Notes: generated by a model from the sequence alone, not told the origin. A stretch of 64,000 bases of DNA from Gnetum montanum (GCA_015680685.1 MNCI01001077.1:231525-295524), one strand, 5' to 3'; positions 1 through 12,331 are shown, counted from the stretch's first letter. Numbers and translations: made by a program.

Positions 1-1200
1 GGATTTAGGTGCTTGTTGGTCTCTGACAACACCAAGGCCCAGATACCTCCAAATAGACTCAGTAGTTAATGTGAGTATGTGTGTGTGTTGTTGCGGTGTG
101 CTGTTGTGAAAAATGAAATGATTGGTTTATGTGTAAAACTATAAATGACTTATCTTAAAGAGATTTAGCTAACTTTGCAAAGTACTGTGAGTTTTTGAGA
201 ATTCCTATTCTGTTCAATTGCCTAGTCTATGTGGTCCTTATAATACCTACTTGTAACAAATAAATTTTTGCAAAAAAATTTAAGCACAACTTTGCGAATC
301 TACTTCTAATTTTCCCTAGAGAAAGAGATAGTTTCACAAGAAAACTAGAAATAGAGTGAGATTCAATGGAAATAGGAAGAAGAGAAAAAGAAAGCAGATT
401 TGTGTAAAGATCTCAAATGTCTAAACAAGGTAAAATGATATGAGTAAACACTTCACAATAAAGCTATCCCAAATTGAATAACTATGAATTGTTCAAACTT
501 CCAAGGCTCAAATAAGCAATTTCTTCAAGACAAGCCTACTATGCTACCCAATAAATTGCTGCGTAAACTATCACGTACTAGACTCTATTTCAGGTAGCTA
601 ATGGATGTCAACAATTACATTCAATAGAACCTTCAAAATACTTGACAATTTATGATTGAAATACCATGGAGATTCACTTTAAAGATAAAAGAAGCTATTC
701 TGGTCCTATCAAAATACCAAAGATTTTCTGAACCCTCTTGACTATTGAATCGTTCAACGGCTTGACTACATGCAGAGGCTCTCTTAAAAAAATGTCAATA
801 GCGGTTCTTATACATTGCATAATAATAAAATTCACTACTAAATGCTCTTAAAGCTTTCAAACATAAGCTCTTCTATGGAAAAATTTTAATAGAAATTTTC
901 TATCATGCAACAAGAACAATAAGAGCAATATAAAAATCCCAAAATTACTTGCTAAGCATGATACTATCTAAACCACTAGCTAAAAAATTTAAACAAAATA
1001 AAAAAAATAAATTTAACTCACAGGACTATGACAAAGAGGCTGAAATATTTTCTTTAACAAGTCATCTTACAAGCAATCTTTCACAGTTTCTTCTTTACAA
1101 TCTTCCTCTAGGAGTGAGACCTCAAGTATGTGATCCCGAGTGTGTGATCTTCTTCTAACCCTTGAGGCCTTTTAATAGAGTCTCATAGGTAGTTAGATCT
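1..1200 (-). repeat. L2 LTR-like repeat, left copy (runs off the window edge)
   Basis: The reverse complement of this stretch matches 55.63-56.73 kb along most of its length. Examples are the segments at 1-60 against 56672-56730, at 290-420 against 56340-56430, and at 590-780 against 55980-56330. Reading on the minus strand, a TATA-like box (CTATTAAAA, 1170-1178) lies near its start, at the place of CTATAAAAA in the other copy. A single promoter-like box in a non-coding repeat of about 1.1 kb suggests an LTR, but neither terminus is visible, so the LTR identity is inferred. Confidence 0.55.
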
Positions 1201-3440
1201 TATAAAATATCTTGGGTAACTTCTCTTCCAAGTAAGGAAATATTACTTTCCCGACAAGTTAGGTAGTTATGCCTTATACATGAAGTTAGGAGAAAATCAT
1301 GCTAACATTGGCATGTGTATTTACAAATATTACAAATATTTCTTTTATAAGTAATAACCCTTATAATCATTTTAAAAAAAATAAATCTAAGATCTCCATA
1401 TTATAAGAGCTTCATACAATTGTCATTTTATTTTTATTTAGTATTTTAATTATTAAATATCATTAAGCTCTAGTAATTCTCATGATCAGGCTGTACTAAG
1501 AAAGTAATTTAGCATCCACCTTAGTGTAGATGTTGGTGGAGGTGACTGTATGGTCTTTAAAGTCAATAAAGCTGATCCTTGTAAATTTTTGATGCTGTAT
1601 AATTAAATCATANCGTCATTTTTCCAAGGAAGCCAGCAGCAAATTTTACATGGATATAAAATGTATATGATTTAATTATATAGCATNCTTGGCACCATTA
1701 AGAATGCCTTCGAATGTGAAGGAGTCAAGCTTGGAATAGCCCAGTTTCTATAATATAGTTTCAAATTATTCTACCCTGTGCTAATCTAAGCCAGAACCAT
1801 ATATCAGCTACCACTGCAAAACAAGGCCCTACCGCTACATCTGGTAATGTTGCCAAAAAAAAAGTGAGCGTCTTATCTATTACTCTACGTCATGTGTTGG
1901 TCTTGTCTATTACAGTGCTGATCTTGCAAAGAAATAGAATCAAGATGGACTACATAGCCACCAACATTGTAAGAAGTCATGGTATTTGTTAGATATGAGT
2001 GAAAACCTTAGTGAGCATGCCTTAACCATGGTCCATGCTTAAATACTGAGGGCATATGATGAAGAGTTGAATACACAATCGTTTTTGCAGGCATATAACA
2101 AGTCATCGTGCGAGTATCCAATAATCAGCCTTTAGTAATCAACCAATCTCAATCTGCTACTACATCTTGGGTTACCAAAAACATGGTTGTTCATCTTCCT
2201 GCTATGAATATAACTGGCATTGCTGTGGGTAGTAAGGTTCTCATGAGCATTACCAATGCCTGCTACCTTGGTTCTTGTTCCAGCCATGAAGCTCATCCAT
2301 TCTACCTTTGTTGTAGCGAATCCTGATTCCCAGGTCAAGGTTATGCTTTCCCCCCTTCTCAAGCCTAGTTCAACACCAGCTTGAACAATGTTATGAAATC
2401 CATCCTACAGTTCCTCCATGTTACTGGCTCCTTCTCCATGTTCAATGTCTACCCATACGAGGTTTATGCTAGGTCTAATGCCATCCTTCCCCTTTGAATC
2501 TCCCTGTTCAAGAAGGTGCCACCCATCTTGATCACCAACAAAATCCCTCCACATACCTGCATCAACTACTTCATCTTCAGCGTTCCCAACATTACTACTC
2601 TCCATTTGGTCTTTCAACATTTTAAGTGCATTCGCATTATCCATTAAATCCACAAGAAAATCTTTCACATCACTACCATGTTGGATGTGCAATCTCCATT
2701 ACCTCATGCACCTTCCATTGCAGAGACGCCCTGGGTATTGACGGCGTTCAACCCAAATATTCAAGGCTTCGTACAATACCATCTGACTACCTAGCCTTCG
2801 AAATTTCTATTTTGAATTTCATAGGGTGGAATTCAAATTCCATACGATGCCTTCCATGTGCACCACCGTATGATCAATAAAAAGTTCCATTTTGATCTCA
2901 TCTGATGAAATCGAAATTCTATATGATTCCCAGCATGTGGCCATCGTATGGATACATAACAATTTCTATTTTTGGTTTCATACGATGAAAATCAAATTCC
3001 TTGTCGGGAAGCCCATAACGAAATCCCCACCATAGAAATTCCTGATTCTCTGAATTGTAAATTCTGGGCTAGACTCGTGTGTTGGCATTGATCATGATGT
3101 TTTTGGAAAGGACACAGTGTTTTGTAGCCCTGTTTGATCTAGGCTATGCTGGCGCATCCACCACCATGTCCATGAATCTCTCCATAGTGTTGTCCTAGTA
3201 AATGTGGATGAACCTAGCAAGATCATCTTTGACTTGCTTCTTCTGCATTTACTTGCTTACTAACGTGCTACAAGCTGAAATTTTGTTTATTTTGACAAAG
3301 TATAGTAGCCTTTATGCATTTCTTGATATTTTATAGCCTTTCCTCCAATATTTTAGCATCTAAAATTGCTTTGCAATGGATCTTTAAAATCTCCCTTATG
3401 AATTTAGTAAGAAAACATAGTTAATGGTTTGTGGAATTTA
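1200..3440. other. Unassigned stretch with a possible coding relic at 2132-2692
   Basis: No recognisable gene. On the minus strand two open stretches (2132-2362 and 2405-2692) have a balanced, charged composition, which could mean a decayed coding region, but I recognise no domain and see no conserved partner in the window. Between about 2730 and 3010 the words CATACGATG and GAAATTTCTATTTT recur irregularly, in both orientations, like subterminal repeats of a transposon. No termini or target-site duplication were found. Confidence 0.2.
1592..1686. repeat. 21-bp inverted repeat associated with two single-N gaps
   Basis: Positions 1592-1612 and 1666-1686 are reverse complements over 21 bp with one mismatch, separated by 53 bp. 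An N lies immediately after the left arm (1613) and another immediately after the right arm (1687). If the N-bounded piece 1614-1686 is flipped, the two arms become a direct repeat on either side of the first N. That is what an unmerged contig overlap would look like, so this is more likely an assembly mark than a biological hairpin. Confidence 0.6.
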
Positions 3441-4803
3441 GTAACCAAGATGTTTAAAGCAAGGCGGCTATATGTTTGAATGTGGACTCAAGAGTTAATA
3501 GTGTGAAATGCTACCAAGGTGGTAGAAAAGAGTAGAAAAAAGTACCAACTAAGAGTGGTAACTATTTACAATGTCAAATAGAAAGCTTACAATGCTCCAA
3601 GCTATAGTGCTAAGTTTTTTTTTCTTTCAGCAAACAAAATTACTAGTCGACCAAATTGCCAAAAAAAATTGGACCCTTCGAGCATTGCTCATTGGGGTTT
3701 TTAGAGGACCAAGGATGCACCAAAGATGTAGTTTGGACACCATGTGCCTTGGGCTTGCGTTGACCTATCTATGTTGTGTGGACGTGTATGACTATTGGAC
3801 GAGCCTGCCATGCTGTAGCTATGAACCTTCCACGTTGTAATTACACCATCAAACTTTGGGGATGTGTTCCAATGGTTCAATTAGGTGAAGTGCATTGATG
3901 TGGTGTAACTTTCTACTACGTCGTGCCATGCTTTGTAGCATAGCGTGTGGGCGTAGCATGGCAACTTGTTACACCATGCTACACTATGCAGCGTAGCATA
4001 ACGTAGTCATTAGTTCAAAGAAAAAACTTGCGTTGCATCCTGCTACATGTGCTGGAAACCTTTGAAGCAAGTGACTGTTTATTGCATGTTTGCTACGCTA
4101 TGCTATGCTACATAGCATAGCATGGCGTAACGGCTGGCCCTAGTCGCAAAATGTTGCCAATCTACAAAATTTACCTTTTGGACTGCAAAACTTGCAAACT
4201 TGCTGATCTTGCCCTTTGAGATTCCTTTAGCTATTCCAGTAGAGTTGCTACGCTGTGCTACACTACATAGTGTAGCATAGCATAGCAACTAACATAGCTT
4301 TCTTTTCTGCTAAGTTTGCCATTTTTTGATGAAGGAGCCATTGCTGAAGAGCTTGGAGTTGAGCGAAGAAAATGTTTTTGAAGGCTAGAGGTGCTAAGTT
4401 AGTGTGATTGGAAATCACCAAGTAAGCTGAGCCTTCTTGTCTTACTCTTGCTATGTTGTGCTATGCTGCGTAGCATAGCATAGCACCTTGTCTTGCAATA
4501 AATTTCGGTTGACTATTTGAACAACTATCTTTCGAAGACTGCTATGCTGTATAGCATGGTGTAGCATAGCAAACTCCTTGACTAGAAAACCTACCAAACT
4601 ATTTTGTGCATTTTGAGCACCACTAACAACTCTCCACATCGTCTCTGAGTAGGCTACTAGCTGGATGAATTACCCATCTAGAAAATTTTCAAAACTATGA
4701 AGCCTAGACTAAGAGCATCCACTTCTTGCCGAAGTGACTTGATGCTACCTGAACTGCGAAGACCTGGTGAAGCAAGAATGCCCTAAAAATTTAGGGTGTT
4801 TCA
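3441..4803 (-). repeat. 3' LTR of element 1, truncated
   Basis: This is a direct repeat of 21190-22531, and at 4803 it ends with the complement of the family terminus TGAAACACCC. It lacks about 380 bp at the other end, so the terminal GTCGCTACA is absent and similarity stops at about 3441. The TATA position (near 3692) is mutated. Five quasi-palindromic stretches built on GCTATGCTA/TAGCATAGC lie at about 3930-4010, 4091-4130, 4246-4290, 4449-4488 and 4540-4573. Confidence 0.8.
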
Positions 4804-6168
4804 TTGGCCCCTCTTTGTCGACATCTAGAGGATGGGCCTGAGAGACGTTGACAAAGAATATGAAACACCATGGAAGAAAAAATGCTAACATTGCTATGTG
4901 ATGATTGTTAAGACATCACTTAGCTGTGCTTGAGAGTGTTGCATTGGTTTTTGTTGGAGGAAAGAACAAAGCAGGGAGGAAGGAGGTCCAAGAGAAGGAT
5001 AAAGATGAGGCTAAGCAGAGTCCCTCTTTAGAGTGCTCATGAGGGAGTCATTCACATTTTCATCTTTAATTTCACTGACCTTTGACCTCCTCATTGAAAT
5101 GTTTGAGGAGGGTGATTGCGAAATGGCTTACATGCCATTTGTTTTAGGCACACTCTCTTACATGTTTACCTTTTGTTGTTTCATAGTGTACATTTGTGAA
5201 CAACCTTGTTGTAGGACAAGTGTCTCTTTCCCTGGATGAGTTTTCTTACATCTGCGTGGCGGTGTTAACCTGCCTACAGATGCTTCCCATGCGGTGAGCT
5301 GTGTTACAGACATTATGGATTTTGCGGTTGAGAAAACAGGTGGGATTGATAGGTGTTGGAAAAGCTTGTAAAAGAGGGGAGAGAGTAGGAATTGTAGATG
5401 AATGGAGTAAGGAAAAGGGAAGGAGCTTGTAAGATAGGATAGGATGTTCACTCTAAGGTAGCCAAGCTAGTCAAGATAATCACTTCGCAACATCGTAGCA
5501 TTCGCTACCATGGTGAAACACACCTTCGGCCGATGCCTCTACAAACATGACAGAGAGAAAACTAGAAGAAACAACCATGATGCAAAATGAAGGCAAACAT
5601 CTTTCTTTCTGTAGACATTTTTGAAGTTCTTAGACACCTTTGTTGATGTATGGTATCCAAAGTAGGAAAGCCAGCAGTGGCCATGGCAGCGTTAGCATGG
5701 AGGAGCTAGCGTCGAAGGAGTGGGGAGTTGCTGTGAGTGTAGATGCTCTGGAATCACTGCCAAAGGAATGCATTATCAGTTCAGCTATGGGATCAACCAC
5801 CTTATAGCTAAATGTTGTTTTAGCCCAGACACTGGCAGGGAGTTGGAGGGTAAGAATATTGTGGTTGGGCCACAATACTACTGGAACTCTAGCAATAGGC
5901 ACCAGCCAAGGAGCTACTATCAGGGAAATGGGCTGTGGCAATCGTAGCTCCGGGGGGTCAGTGAGATGTCATACAACATCTCTAGGGGATCAGCAAGGTG
6001 CTAGGAGTAGCCGTGTTGCATATGTTCCAGATCATGTTCTTAGTGCATCGTGAACTACATTCTAGAATTGCAATGTCCCACCCTACATTAGCACTGTGCA
6101 TGCTCTCTTGGTGTGTACTTGTTGCAGATGCATGTTGGGGACATGCTACATACCTAGTTTAAGGTCCT
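4804..6168 (-). other. Conserved 3' region of element 1 between integrase and 3' LTR
   Basis: About 1.35 kb recurs in element 2 (43331-44699) and element 5 (63124-64000). Decayed frames exist on both strands. The complementary-strand frame around 5250-5400 encodes DASHAVSCVT and GIDRCWKSL, and the element 2 counterpart encodes DASHTMSCFT and GLDRCWEQI; it is richer in charged residues than the pol-strand frame. Tat elements are known for extra, often antisense, ORFs here, so this may be such an ORF. I cannot settle the coding strand and recognise no domain. Confidence 0.45.
4808..4816 (-). other. Polypurine tract of element 1
   Basis: On the minus strand the purine run AAAGAGGGG sits five bases before the TGAAACACCC start of the 3' LTR, where the plus-strand primer is expected. 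The same run recurs at the matching place in element 2 (AAAGAGGAG) and, altered, in element 5. Confidence 0.65.
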
Positions 6169-6173
6169 GGTAG

Positions 6174-7838
6174 TGAAACACCCTAAAAAAATTCTAAGTC
6201 ATTCTTGCTTCACTAGGCCTTGCAATCTATGTAGCACCATGATAGTTCTTCGGGAGGAGAATGCTCTGAGTTCAAGTCAGCTAGTTTGGCAAATTTTCTA
6301 CTTTGGGCATGGACAAGCTTTACAGGTGACACTTCTTGTCCACCCAAGTAGCTTGCCCAACTGATAGCCTAGTCAGAAACGGTACACAGAGTTGGTAGTA
6401 GCATTCTGGATGCACAAAAGAGTTCAACAAGTTTTCTAAATCATGAAGTCTACTATGCTATGCTACGCCCCTCTATGTAGCATAGCTAGCTTTAGAAAGC
6501 AATTGCAAAATGAAGCACCATGCTATGCTACGAGGCGTAGTGTAGCATGTCAACACCTACACAACTAGTTCCCCCACTCAATCTCAAGTCCTTCGATAAT
6601 GTCCCTTTCCATGAGGAAGCGGTGGACCATGTCTGCTGCTACGCTATGCTGAGCTACATGGTGCAGCAAGGCATAGCAATACTATGGAAGAGATAGAAGG
6701 TGGATCAAAGGGCCGAATTAGTGAGTTTGCAAGTGCTACAGAAGTAAATTTTGCAAATCGGAAAAGTTTTTGCGACTAAGGCTAGTCGCTATGCTATGTA
6801 GCATAGCATAGTGTGGCAAGCATACAACACACATGTAGCAGAACGCGTGACAAGGTGCTACACTATGCCAAGCATGCTACACTACAAAGCACACTAACGC
6901 ATGTAGATGGTTGTGTGACATCAATGCACTTCACCTAATTAGACCATTGGCACACATCTCCAGATGTTGACGGTGCAATTATGGCATGACAGGTGCATAG
7001 TTGCGGTATGAAAAGCTCACATTACAATGGTCATGTAAGTCCAACGGTCATGCATGGCACGTGCAACACAAGAAAGTCAACATGGGCCCAAGGCATGTGG
7101 CATCAAAACTGCCCCTTTTGCATGCCCTTTGTCCTATAAATACCTTGGCAAGAAACATTCTAACAATCCTAGTTTGAATTTTTTCCAACAAACAACATTT
7201 AAAGGGTTGGGAATTTTTCAAAAAATGGCACTAAAAAGTTTGAAGATTTTTTAGATTCTTCGACTTTTCTTTGGCACTCAAGTTCTCTTCTTGGGCATTG
7301 TAAGATCAAGCATTGTACGCTTTCTATTTCACACTGCAAAAAGTTAGCATTTTCAACTGGCATTTTATTTCATCCCCCTTCTACCACCTCAGTAGAATCC
7401 TTGCATTGTCAACACCTAAGTCTGTGCCCAAGTGCATAACCTATTTTTCTCTACACGTCTTGGTTACTCTCAAGATCTTTGCACTTCGCCACGCTGTGCA
7501 ACTGACTGTATCCACCCTGATAGACCAAACTTGTAGCTTTAGAGTGGTGCATTTTTCTAGCTACATTTTACTTTTTTTCTTGCTTATTGTTATGTTGTTA
7601 TCATTTTCTACTTTATTTACTTTCAAGCATTACTTCACATTTTCATTTCCATTTCAAAACTACATGTTACAAAAGGCTATATAGACATTGATTAAGTCCC
7701 TGTCTAATCGACCAAACCATTTAGGGAACCCCATATCTCCACACACCCAGCACAGCCCTCCCATGGATCTGAGGTCAAAACTGTTGCACCCGTTGACCCC
7801 TCGATGTTTTCTAGCGACTGATGTTTTTAGTCATTAGA
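6174..7838 (+). repeat. Solo LTR nested in element 1, flanked by GGTAG duplications
   Basis: This 1665-bp LTR of the same family is inserted opposite to its host element. It starts TGAAACACCC and ends in a degraded form of GTCGCTACA (GTCATTAGA). The 5-bp sequence GGTAG occurs immediately before it (6169-6173) and after it (7839-7843). Joining the two flanks restores the sequence found uninterrupted in element 2 near 43315-43340. This shows a complete insertion later reduced to a solo LTR. Palindromic motifs occur at about 6450-6490, 6517-6551, 6638-6680, 6788-6818 and 6855-6893. Confidence 0.85.
7134..7142 (+). promoter_or_regulatory. LTR TATA box
   Basis: CTATAAATA lies about 960 bp into the solo LTR, as expected for the U3 promoter. 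Equivalent boxes occur at 21454-21464 (minus), 45847-45855 (plus) and 62105-62113 (minus) in sister LTRs. Their shared position defines the sense strand of the LTR. Confidence 0.7.
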
Positions 7839-7843
7839 GGTAG

Positions 7844-8110
7844 ACCATGTGCTATTTTAAGGTCCCAGTAGACCTTCGTGCTAGTTTAAGGTCCCAGTAG
7901 ACTGTATGTGCCATTTTAACATCATAGCAGATGTGTTGTGCTAGTTTATAGTCATAGTGGACTAGGTATTCCAATTTTACATCATAGTGGATGTGCTATG
8001 CCATTTTTATGTCATAGCAGACTAGCTATGCCAATTTTACATAATAGAGTACGATGGTGAAGTTGTGCCAGTTTATCATCTTAACGAATGTTTGCTCACC
8101 TTTTTCATTT
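7844..8110 (-). repeat. Tandem array 3 of element 1, downstream of integrase
   Basis: Degenerate units of about 36-40 bp, with TTTTAAGGTCCCAGTAGAC and later TTTTACATCATAGTGGA as recurring words. The array starts about 40 bp after the integrase stop and matches 42960-43330 in element 2. No coding potential. Confidence 0.7.
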
Positions 8111-8149
8111 TTATGTCATAGTGAATGTTTGCTTGTCTTCTCCATGCAC

Positions 8150-9480
8150 TTAGATGTAGTATAGTATGAGGTACAAGTGATTGACCAAATTTGTGAACTC
8201 ATTTTTGTCCATGTCTGCCAGCTTGAAGGCTCCATTCCCAAAGCATTGAGTGACCATGTATGGGCCTTTCCAGTTGGCTAAGAATTTGCTCACATGTTCA
8301 ACGACAACCTTGAGGATGAGGTCTTCCTTTTGTATTGGCCATTGATGTAGGTTTGCATGGTGCTTTTACTATTGCTTGCTTTGGTAGTGCCCTATGTGAC
8401 TTAGCATTTGTGTGTGCTCCTCCTCTATTGAGTCGAGGTCGATAATCCTGGACTCATTGTTCTGGGCTTTGCTCATGACATAGAAGAGGATCATCCAGAG
8501 TGATGGTACCTACAACTCAAGAGGAAACACAACCTTAGATCTATAAACAAGATTGTAAGGATCGTGGTCCAGCTTATCATCCTATAGGCCCATAGAACAT
8601 AGAGGATCTACTCATGCCACCACCTCTTTCTGTTGCTAAGAATCCTCTTCAGCAAGTAGATGATGGACTTATTTGTAGCCTCAGCGTACCCATTCGCCTA
8701 TGTGTAATACAGGGAGGAGAATGATTTCCTAATGCCTAGATTGCTGCAGAAGGTTTGGATTTTTGTACTACTGAACTATGGTCCATTTTCGGTTACAATA
8801 GTCATCGGGAGCCCAAACCTTGTCAGGATGTTATCCAGGATGAAGTGGCAAACTTGCTGAGATGTCGTCCTCCTAAGGGATATAGCTTCCACCCACTTAG
8901 TAAAATACTCAGTGGTGGTGATGATGAAGCTATGCCCTATAGAGGACTTGGGCATGATAGGTCCTATGAGGTCTAGTCCCCATTGCTGGAAAGGCCATGT
9001 AATTTGCATTGGATGTAGCTCCATAGGTGAAACATGTATGAGATTTGTGTATCTCTGTCATGTGTTACACATCTTGACCTTTAACAGGAAATCATGCTCC
9101 ATATGGTGCCAGTAGTATCCTAAGAGTCTAATTTTCATAGCCATAACCCTAGGTGCTATGTGTCCACCACATAGTCCCTCATGTACTTCATTAACCACCT
9201 TCTATGCTTGCTCCTCTCCTACGCATGCTAGTAATATCCCATCATAGGAACGTTTGCAAAGGACGTCATTTCCCATGAGTGTATATTGTCGGGCATGCTT
9301 ATAGATCACATCTCTCTAGGTAGATGTCAATCCGCTTGGGGGTTCACCGTGTTGTAGGTAGGCTTTAATGTTAGCATACCACTCCTGGGTATCCATGGCA
9401 CTAATAGAGGCCATGTGTCCTGCTTGAGTGATGGGCTTAGTACATTTGAAAATCAAAGTTGGTAGACTTTCTAACGAGTG
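8150..9480 (-). pseudogene. Integrase of element 1, decayed
   Basis: Integrase would insert the cDNA into the host chromosome. The N-terminal zinc-binding region is recognisable (GLCGGHIAP, then GYYWHHMEHD and KMCNT), although the last Cys of the HHCC pair is followed by a stop. The core follows at 8776-9024, with WPFQQWGLDLIGPI holding the first catalytic Asp and FTKWVEAI after it. The segment usually read as TDNG is TENG here. The frame continues through ANGYAEATNKSI, where the catalytic Glu survives, and ends at 8150 with ILYYI before TAA, matching LKPYYI in element 2. Several stops and frameshifts interrupt it. Confidence 0.8.
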
Positions 9481-9930
9481 TGGTGGAATATTTAGTGCTA
9501 GGGTGGCTAAGGCATCTGCTACAGTGTTCTTGTTGCATGGCACGTGTCACACATCTGTAGTTCTAAACTATTTGTGCAATCTTATTACAAGGTCACAATA
9601 GGGTTATGGGTGTGTAGCTTTGCAGGCATAGGCTCCAGTGATTTGATTCAAAACTAGTTATGAATCATTGCGAATAGCCAAGTGTTGTATGCATAGTGTT
9701 CAACCAACTGAGAGGCCTCTGAGTAGCCGCTCATATTCTACCATGTTTTTGCTATAAGGGAACACAAAGTGATAAGAGAAAGGGTGCATTTCTCCAAAGG
9801 GGAATGTAATAACAGTAGCTGCACTTCCCCCTCGTGTGGTTGAGATGCCATCGAAGTGTAAGGTAGCTTCGAGGTGTGATGGGATGGCATTGATGATGCC
9901 AACATGCTCATCTAGGAATTTCAGATCTAT
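9480..9930 (-). pseudogene. Second (archaeal-like) RNase H of element 1, decayed
   Basis: The frame shows LHFDGISTTRGGSAAT, a segment resembling PYSKNMVEYERLLRGL, and a C-terminal ADALATLALN. This is the pattern of the additional RNase H found only in Tat-lineage gypsy elements, placed between the usual RNase H and integrase. It is broken by stops. The first catalytic Asp (FDG) and the Glu of VEYE are still visible. Confidence 0.7.
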
Positions 9931-10262
9931 GGTTGCCTAGTCATCGATGAGTGAGGCTGTAAGCTGCATCACTATAGCTTGACCCTTTGTCGATGATTGG
10001 CTCACATAGTGTAAGTCAAAATCTGTGGTTATTGCTTTCCATTGGGCTATCCTGCTACTTCCATACAATTTGTTAGTGATAGCCCTGAGTATGTTTCTTT
10101 TGCAAATAATGTGAATTGTACTATGAAAAAGGTAATGCCTCCACTTTTTTAACACAAATAATAAGGCAAGGTAATTCCACTCCACTTTTTTGTATTTCAT
10201 CTCATGCGCTATTCATGCATGACTTAGGTAATACATCGATATCTCAGATCCATCATCTTGTT
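9930..10262 (-). pseudogene. RNase H of element 1, decayed
   Basis: The conventional RNase H that follows RT and degrades the RNA template. The open part at 9937-10200 reads KYKKVEWNYLALLFVLKKW, RHYLF and FDLHYVSQSSTKGQAI, the usual order of the gypsy domain (an invariant Glu within a KVE-type motif, then RHYL, then a DL.YV segment). A stop separates it from RT at about 10268. Confidence 0.75.
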
Positions 10263-11600
10263 TCTAACATAGTAGTGCCATGATAGACATGTTAGAGGTG
10301 GAAAGGTAGATGAAGAAAGGCTTATCATTTTGTGGAAGATGCATAGTTGGGAGGCACAAAAGCTCTTTCTTTAAGTCATCGAAGGCTTTCTGGCATTGAG
10401 TTATCCATTTGAAGTTAACCACTTTCTTTAGAAGATGTTGCATGGGGTGTAGCTTGTCAGTTAACTTTGCTATAAACCTTTGGATGAACTGTACCCTACC
10501 TTGCAAATCATGCAAGTCCTTAAGGTTTGTAGGAGGTGCCGGGTTGATGATGGCCTTAACTTTGTCAGGGTCCACCCATATTCCATCCTTTGATACTACA
10601 AATCCTAACATGCACCAAGTTTTCACACCAAAGATACACATTTTAGGATTGAGGCGTAAATCATGCATTTCAAAATACTTGAGGACTACCCCTAGATCAC
10701 GTGGGTGATCAGCAGCCTCTTTGGACTTGACCGCTATATCATCCATGTAGTTGTTTAGCATTTTTAGGATGTAGTCACTGAAGATGTAAGTGATGGCTCG
10801 CTGGTAGGTTGCTCTAGCATTCTTAAGCCCAAAAGGCATCATGGTGTAACAAAAGGTCCCCCATGGGGTCATGAAGGTTGTTAGCTAATTCTTTGGGTTA
10901 ATGCGAATTTGGTTGTAGCTAGAGAAACCATCCATGAAGGATAACAAAGCAGTACTAGCCATAGTGTCGATGAGTTGATCAATGCTTGGAAGTGGGAAAT
11001 CCTCTTTGATCATTGCCTTATTCAGATCCTGGAAGTCTATATAGATTCGTATTCCTCTCATTTTCTTAGAAACCACAACGATGTTGGACATCCATTCCTA
11101 ATAATCAATTGCTCAGATGAAGCCAGCTTGGTATAGCTTGGTGATTTCATCCCTTACAGCTATTGCAATTTCTAGCTTAACCTTATAAGATTTCTACATG
11201 ACTACCTTCATGCGCCACTCTAGGACAATGTTGTGCTGTATTAGCCTCAAATCTAAACCTAGCATGTCGCTGTATGACCATGCAAAAACTTTAATGTTTT
11301 CTTGCAAGATTTTGACCATACCTTCATGTGTCTGCACATCTAGGAGGTAGCTAAGCTTTAACATTTTTACTTCCCCCTTGGACATGGTCATAGGTGTCTT
11401 GATGAGAGGGTCCTCAGTTACATCCCCAGCCTCTAGATCTAGGGTTCAAACAAGATGCTCAAGCTAGTCTGGGGATGTTTCTAAGGATGATATGGTGCTA
11501 GCTATGATTGATCCCCCAGTCTATTAGGTCTGGGTTCAATGCTCTTGTGAGCTTGCCATGTGGACCTGCTAAGGCTAAAGGCCTGGAGAGGTCATGATGG
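10262..11600 (-). pseudogene. Reverse transcriptase of element 1, decayed
   Basis: The pre-RT region ends MLGLDLRLIQHNIVL (11194-11391). RT follows with RIYIDFQDLNKA and LLSFMDGFSSYNQIRI (10885-11091), then WGTFCYTMMPFGLKNA and the active-site box YMDD in NNYMDDIAVKS (10264-10872). A TAG between the last two blocks stands where element 2 encodes the Gln of HQLTT, so it is a single CAG-to-TAG change. Lengths and block order are normal for gypsy RT. It is non-functional because of this stop and others upstream. Confidence 0.85.
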
Positions 11601-11739
11601 ATTTCCATTCTTTGCTCAACCTACCAAAAGGAGATGAAAGCCTAGTTAAGAGGCACCTATTGGTAGTAATCGTGTATAATGAAAACTTGCAAAACAATGA
11701 TGAGATGTAGCTAGCAAAGAATTATATAAAGATTTCCAT

Positions 11740-12185
11740 TCACCAGTTTAAGGTCCTGGTGGATAGCTAGGGTGTAAAAGAATGTGAAACTACTAAGAAA
11801 TGCAAACTGCAAGCATAAAAAATGTGAGACTACTAAAAGAGATGTAAAACTGCCAATGCAAAATTGTAAACTACTAAAAAGTGCAAAACCACCGATGCAA
11901 AAATGTAAAACTACTAGAAATTCCAAACTGCTGATGCGGATATGTAAAACTACTAGTTTAACATCATTGTGGACTGCAAATGTGTAACAGATCAAAACTG
12001 CTAGTTTTAAGGTCTTTTCAGACAAATAAAATTGATGCTACGCTGGGGTTGCTACTTTAAGGTCTTTCCAGACCGCTAAATTTGCAACTACGCTATGATT
12101 GCTAGTTTAAGGTCTTTCCAGACCACTAAAGTTGCAACTGCGCTACGATTGCTAGTTTAAGGTCTTTCTGGACTGCTAACTGAAA
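11740..12185 (-). repeat. Tandem array 2 of element 1, beside the antisense promoter
   Basis: Two kinds of unit. At 11775-11955 the words ATGTAAAACTACTA and TGCAAAACTGC repeat about every 35 bp. At 12000-12180 units of about 58 bp carry GCTAGTTTAAGGTCTTTCCA. The complement of the second kind contains GACCTTAAACTAGC, the core shared with arrays 1 and 3. The array ends about 150 bp upstream of the TATA box of the antisense gene and separates that gene from RT. Confidence 0.7.
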
Positions 12186-12331
12186 ATATATTTTTTTTCT
12201 TTTTTCTGGAAAGCAAACGGTTAACTTGAAGCATGCCAAGATCTTTCGGCCAGATCTTCCTGTTTTAATGCCCACAGTGCTATGATGTCATGGCGAGCAT
12301 GCTACGCTATTTCCCCCTTTAACCATTATGG

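Noticed and set aside
2108-3060. CACTA-type transposon fragment
   Set aside because: Recurring CATACGATG words are suggestive, but there are no CACTA termini, no recognisable transposase domain and no target duplication.
4091-4573. CRISPR-like regularly spaced palindromic repeats
   Set aside because: Repeats are degenerate, spacers are not of constant length, and the same set occurs in each LTR of a plant retrotransposon family.
8755-9115. Plus-strand open frames
   Set aside because: They are complements of the well-supported integrase of element 1 and show no independent similarity.
10409-10708. Plus-strand open frame of 99 codons
   Set aside because: It is the complement of the RT and connection region of element 1.
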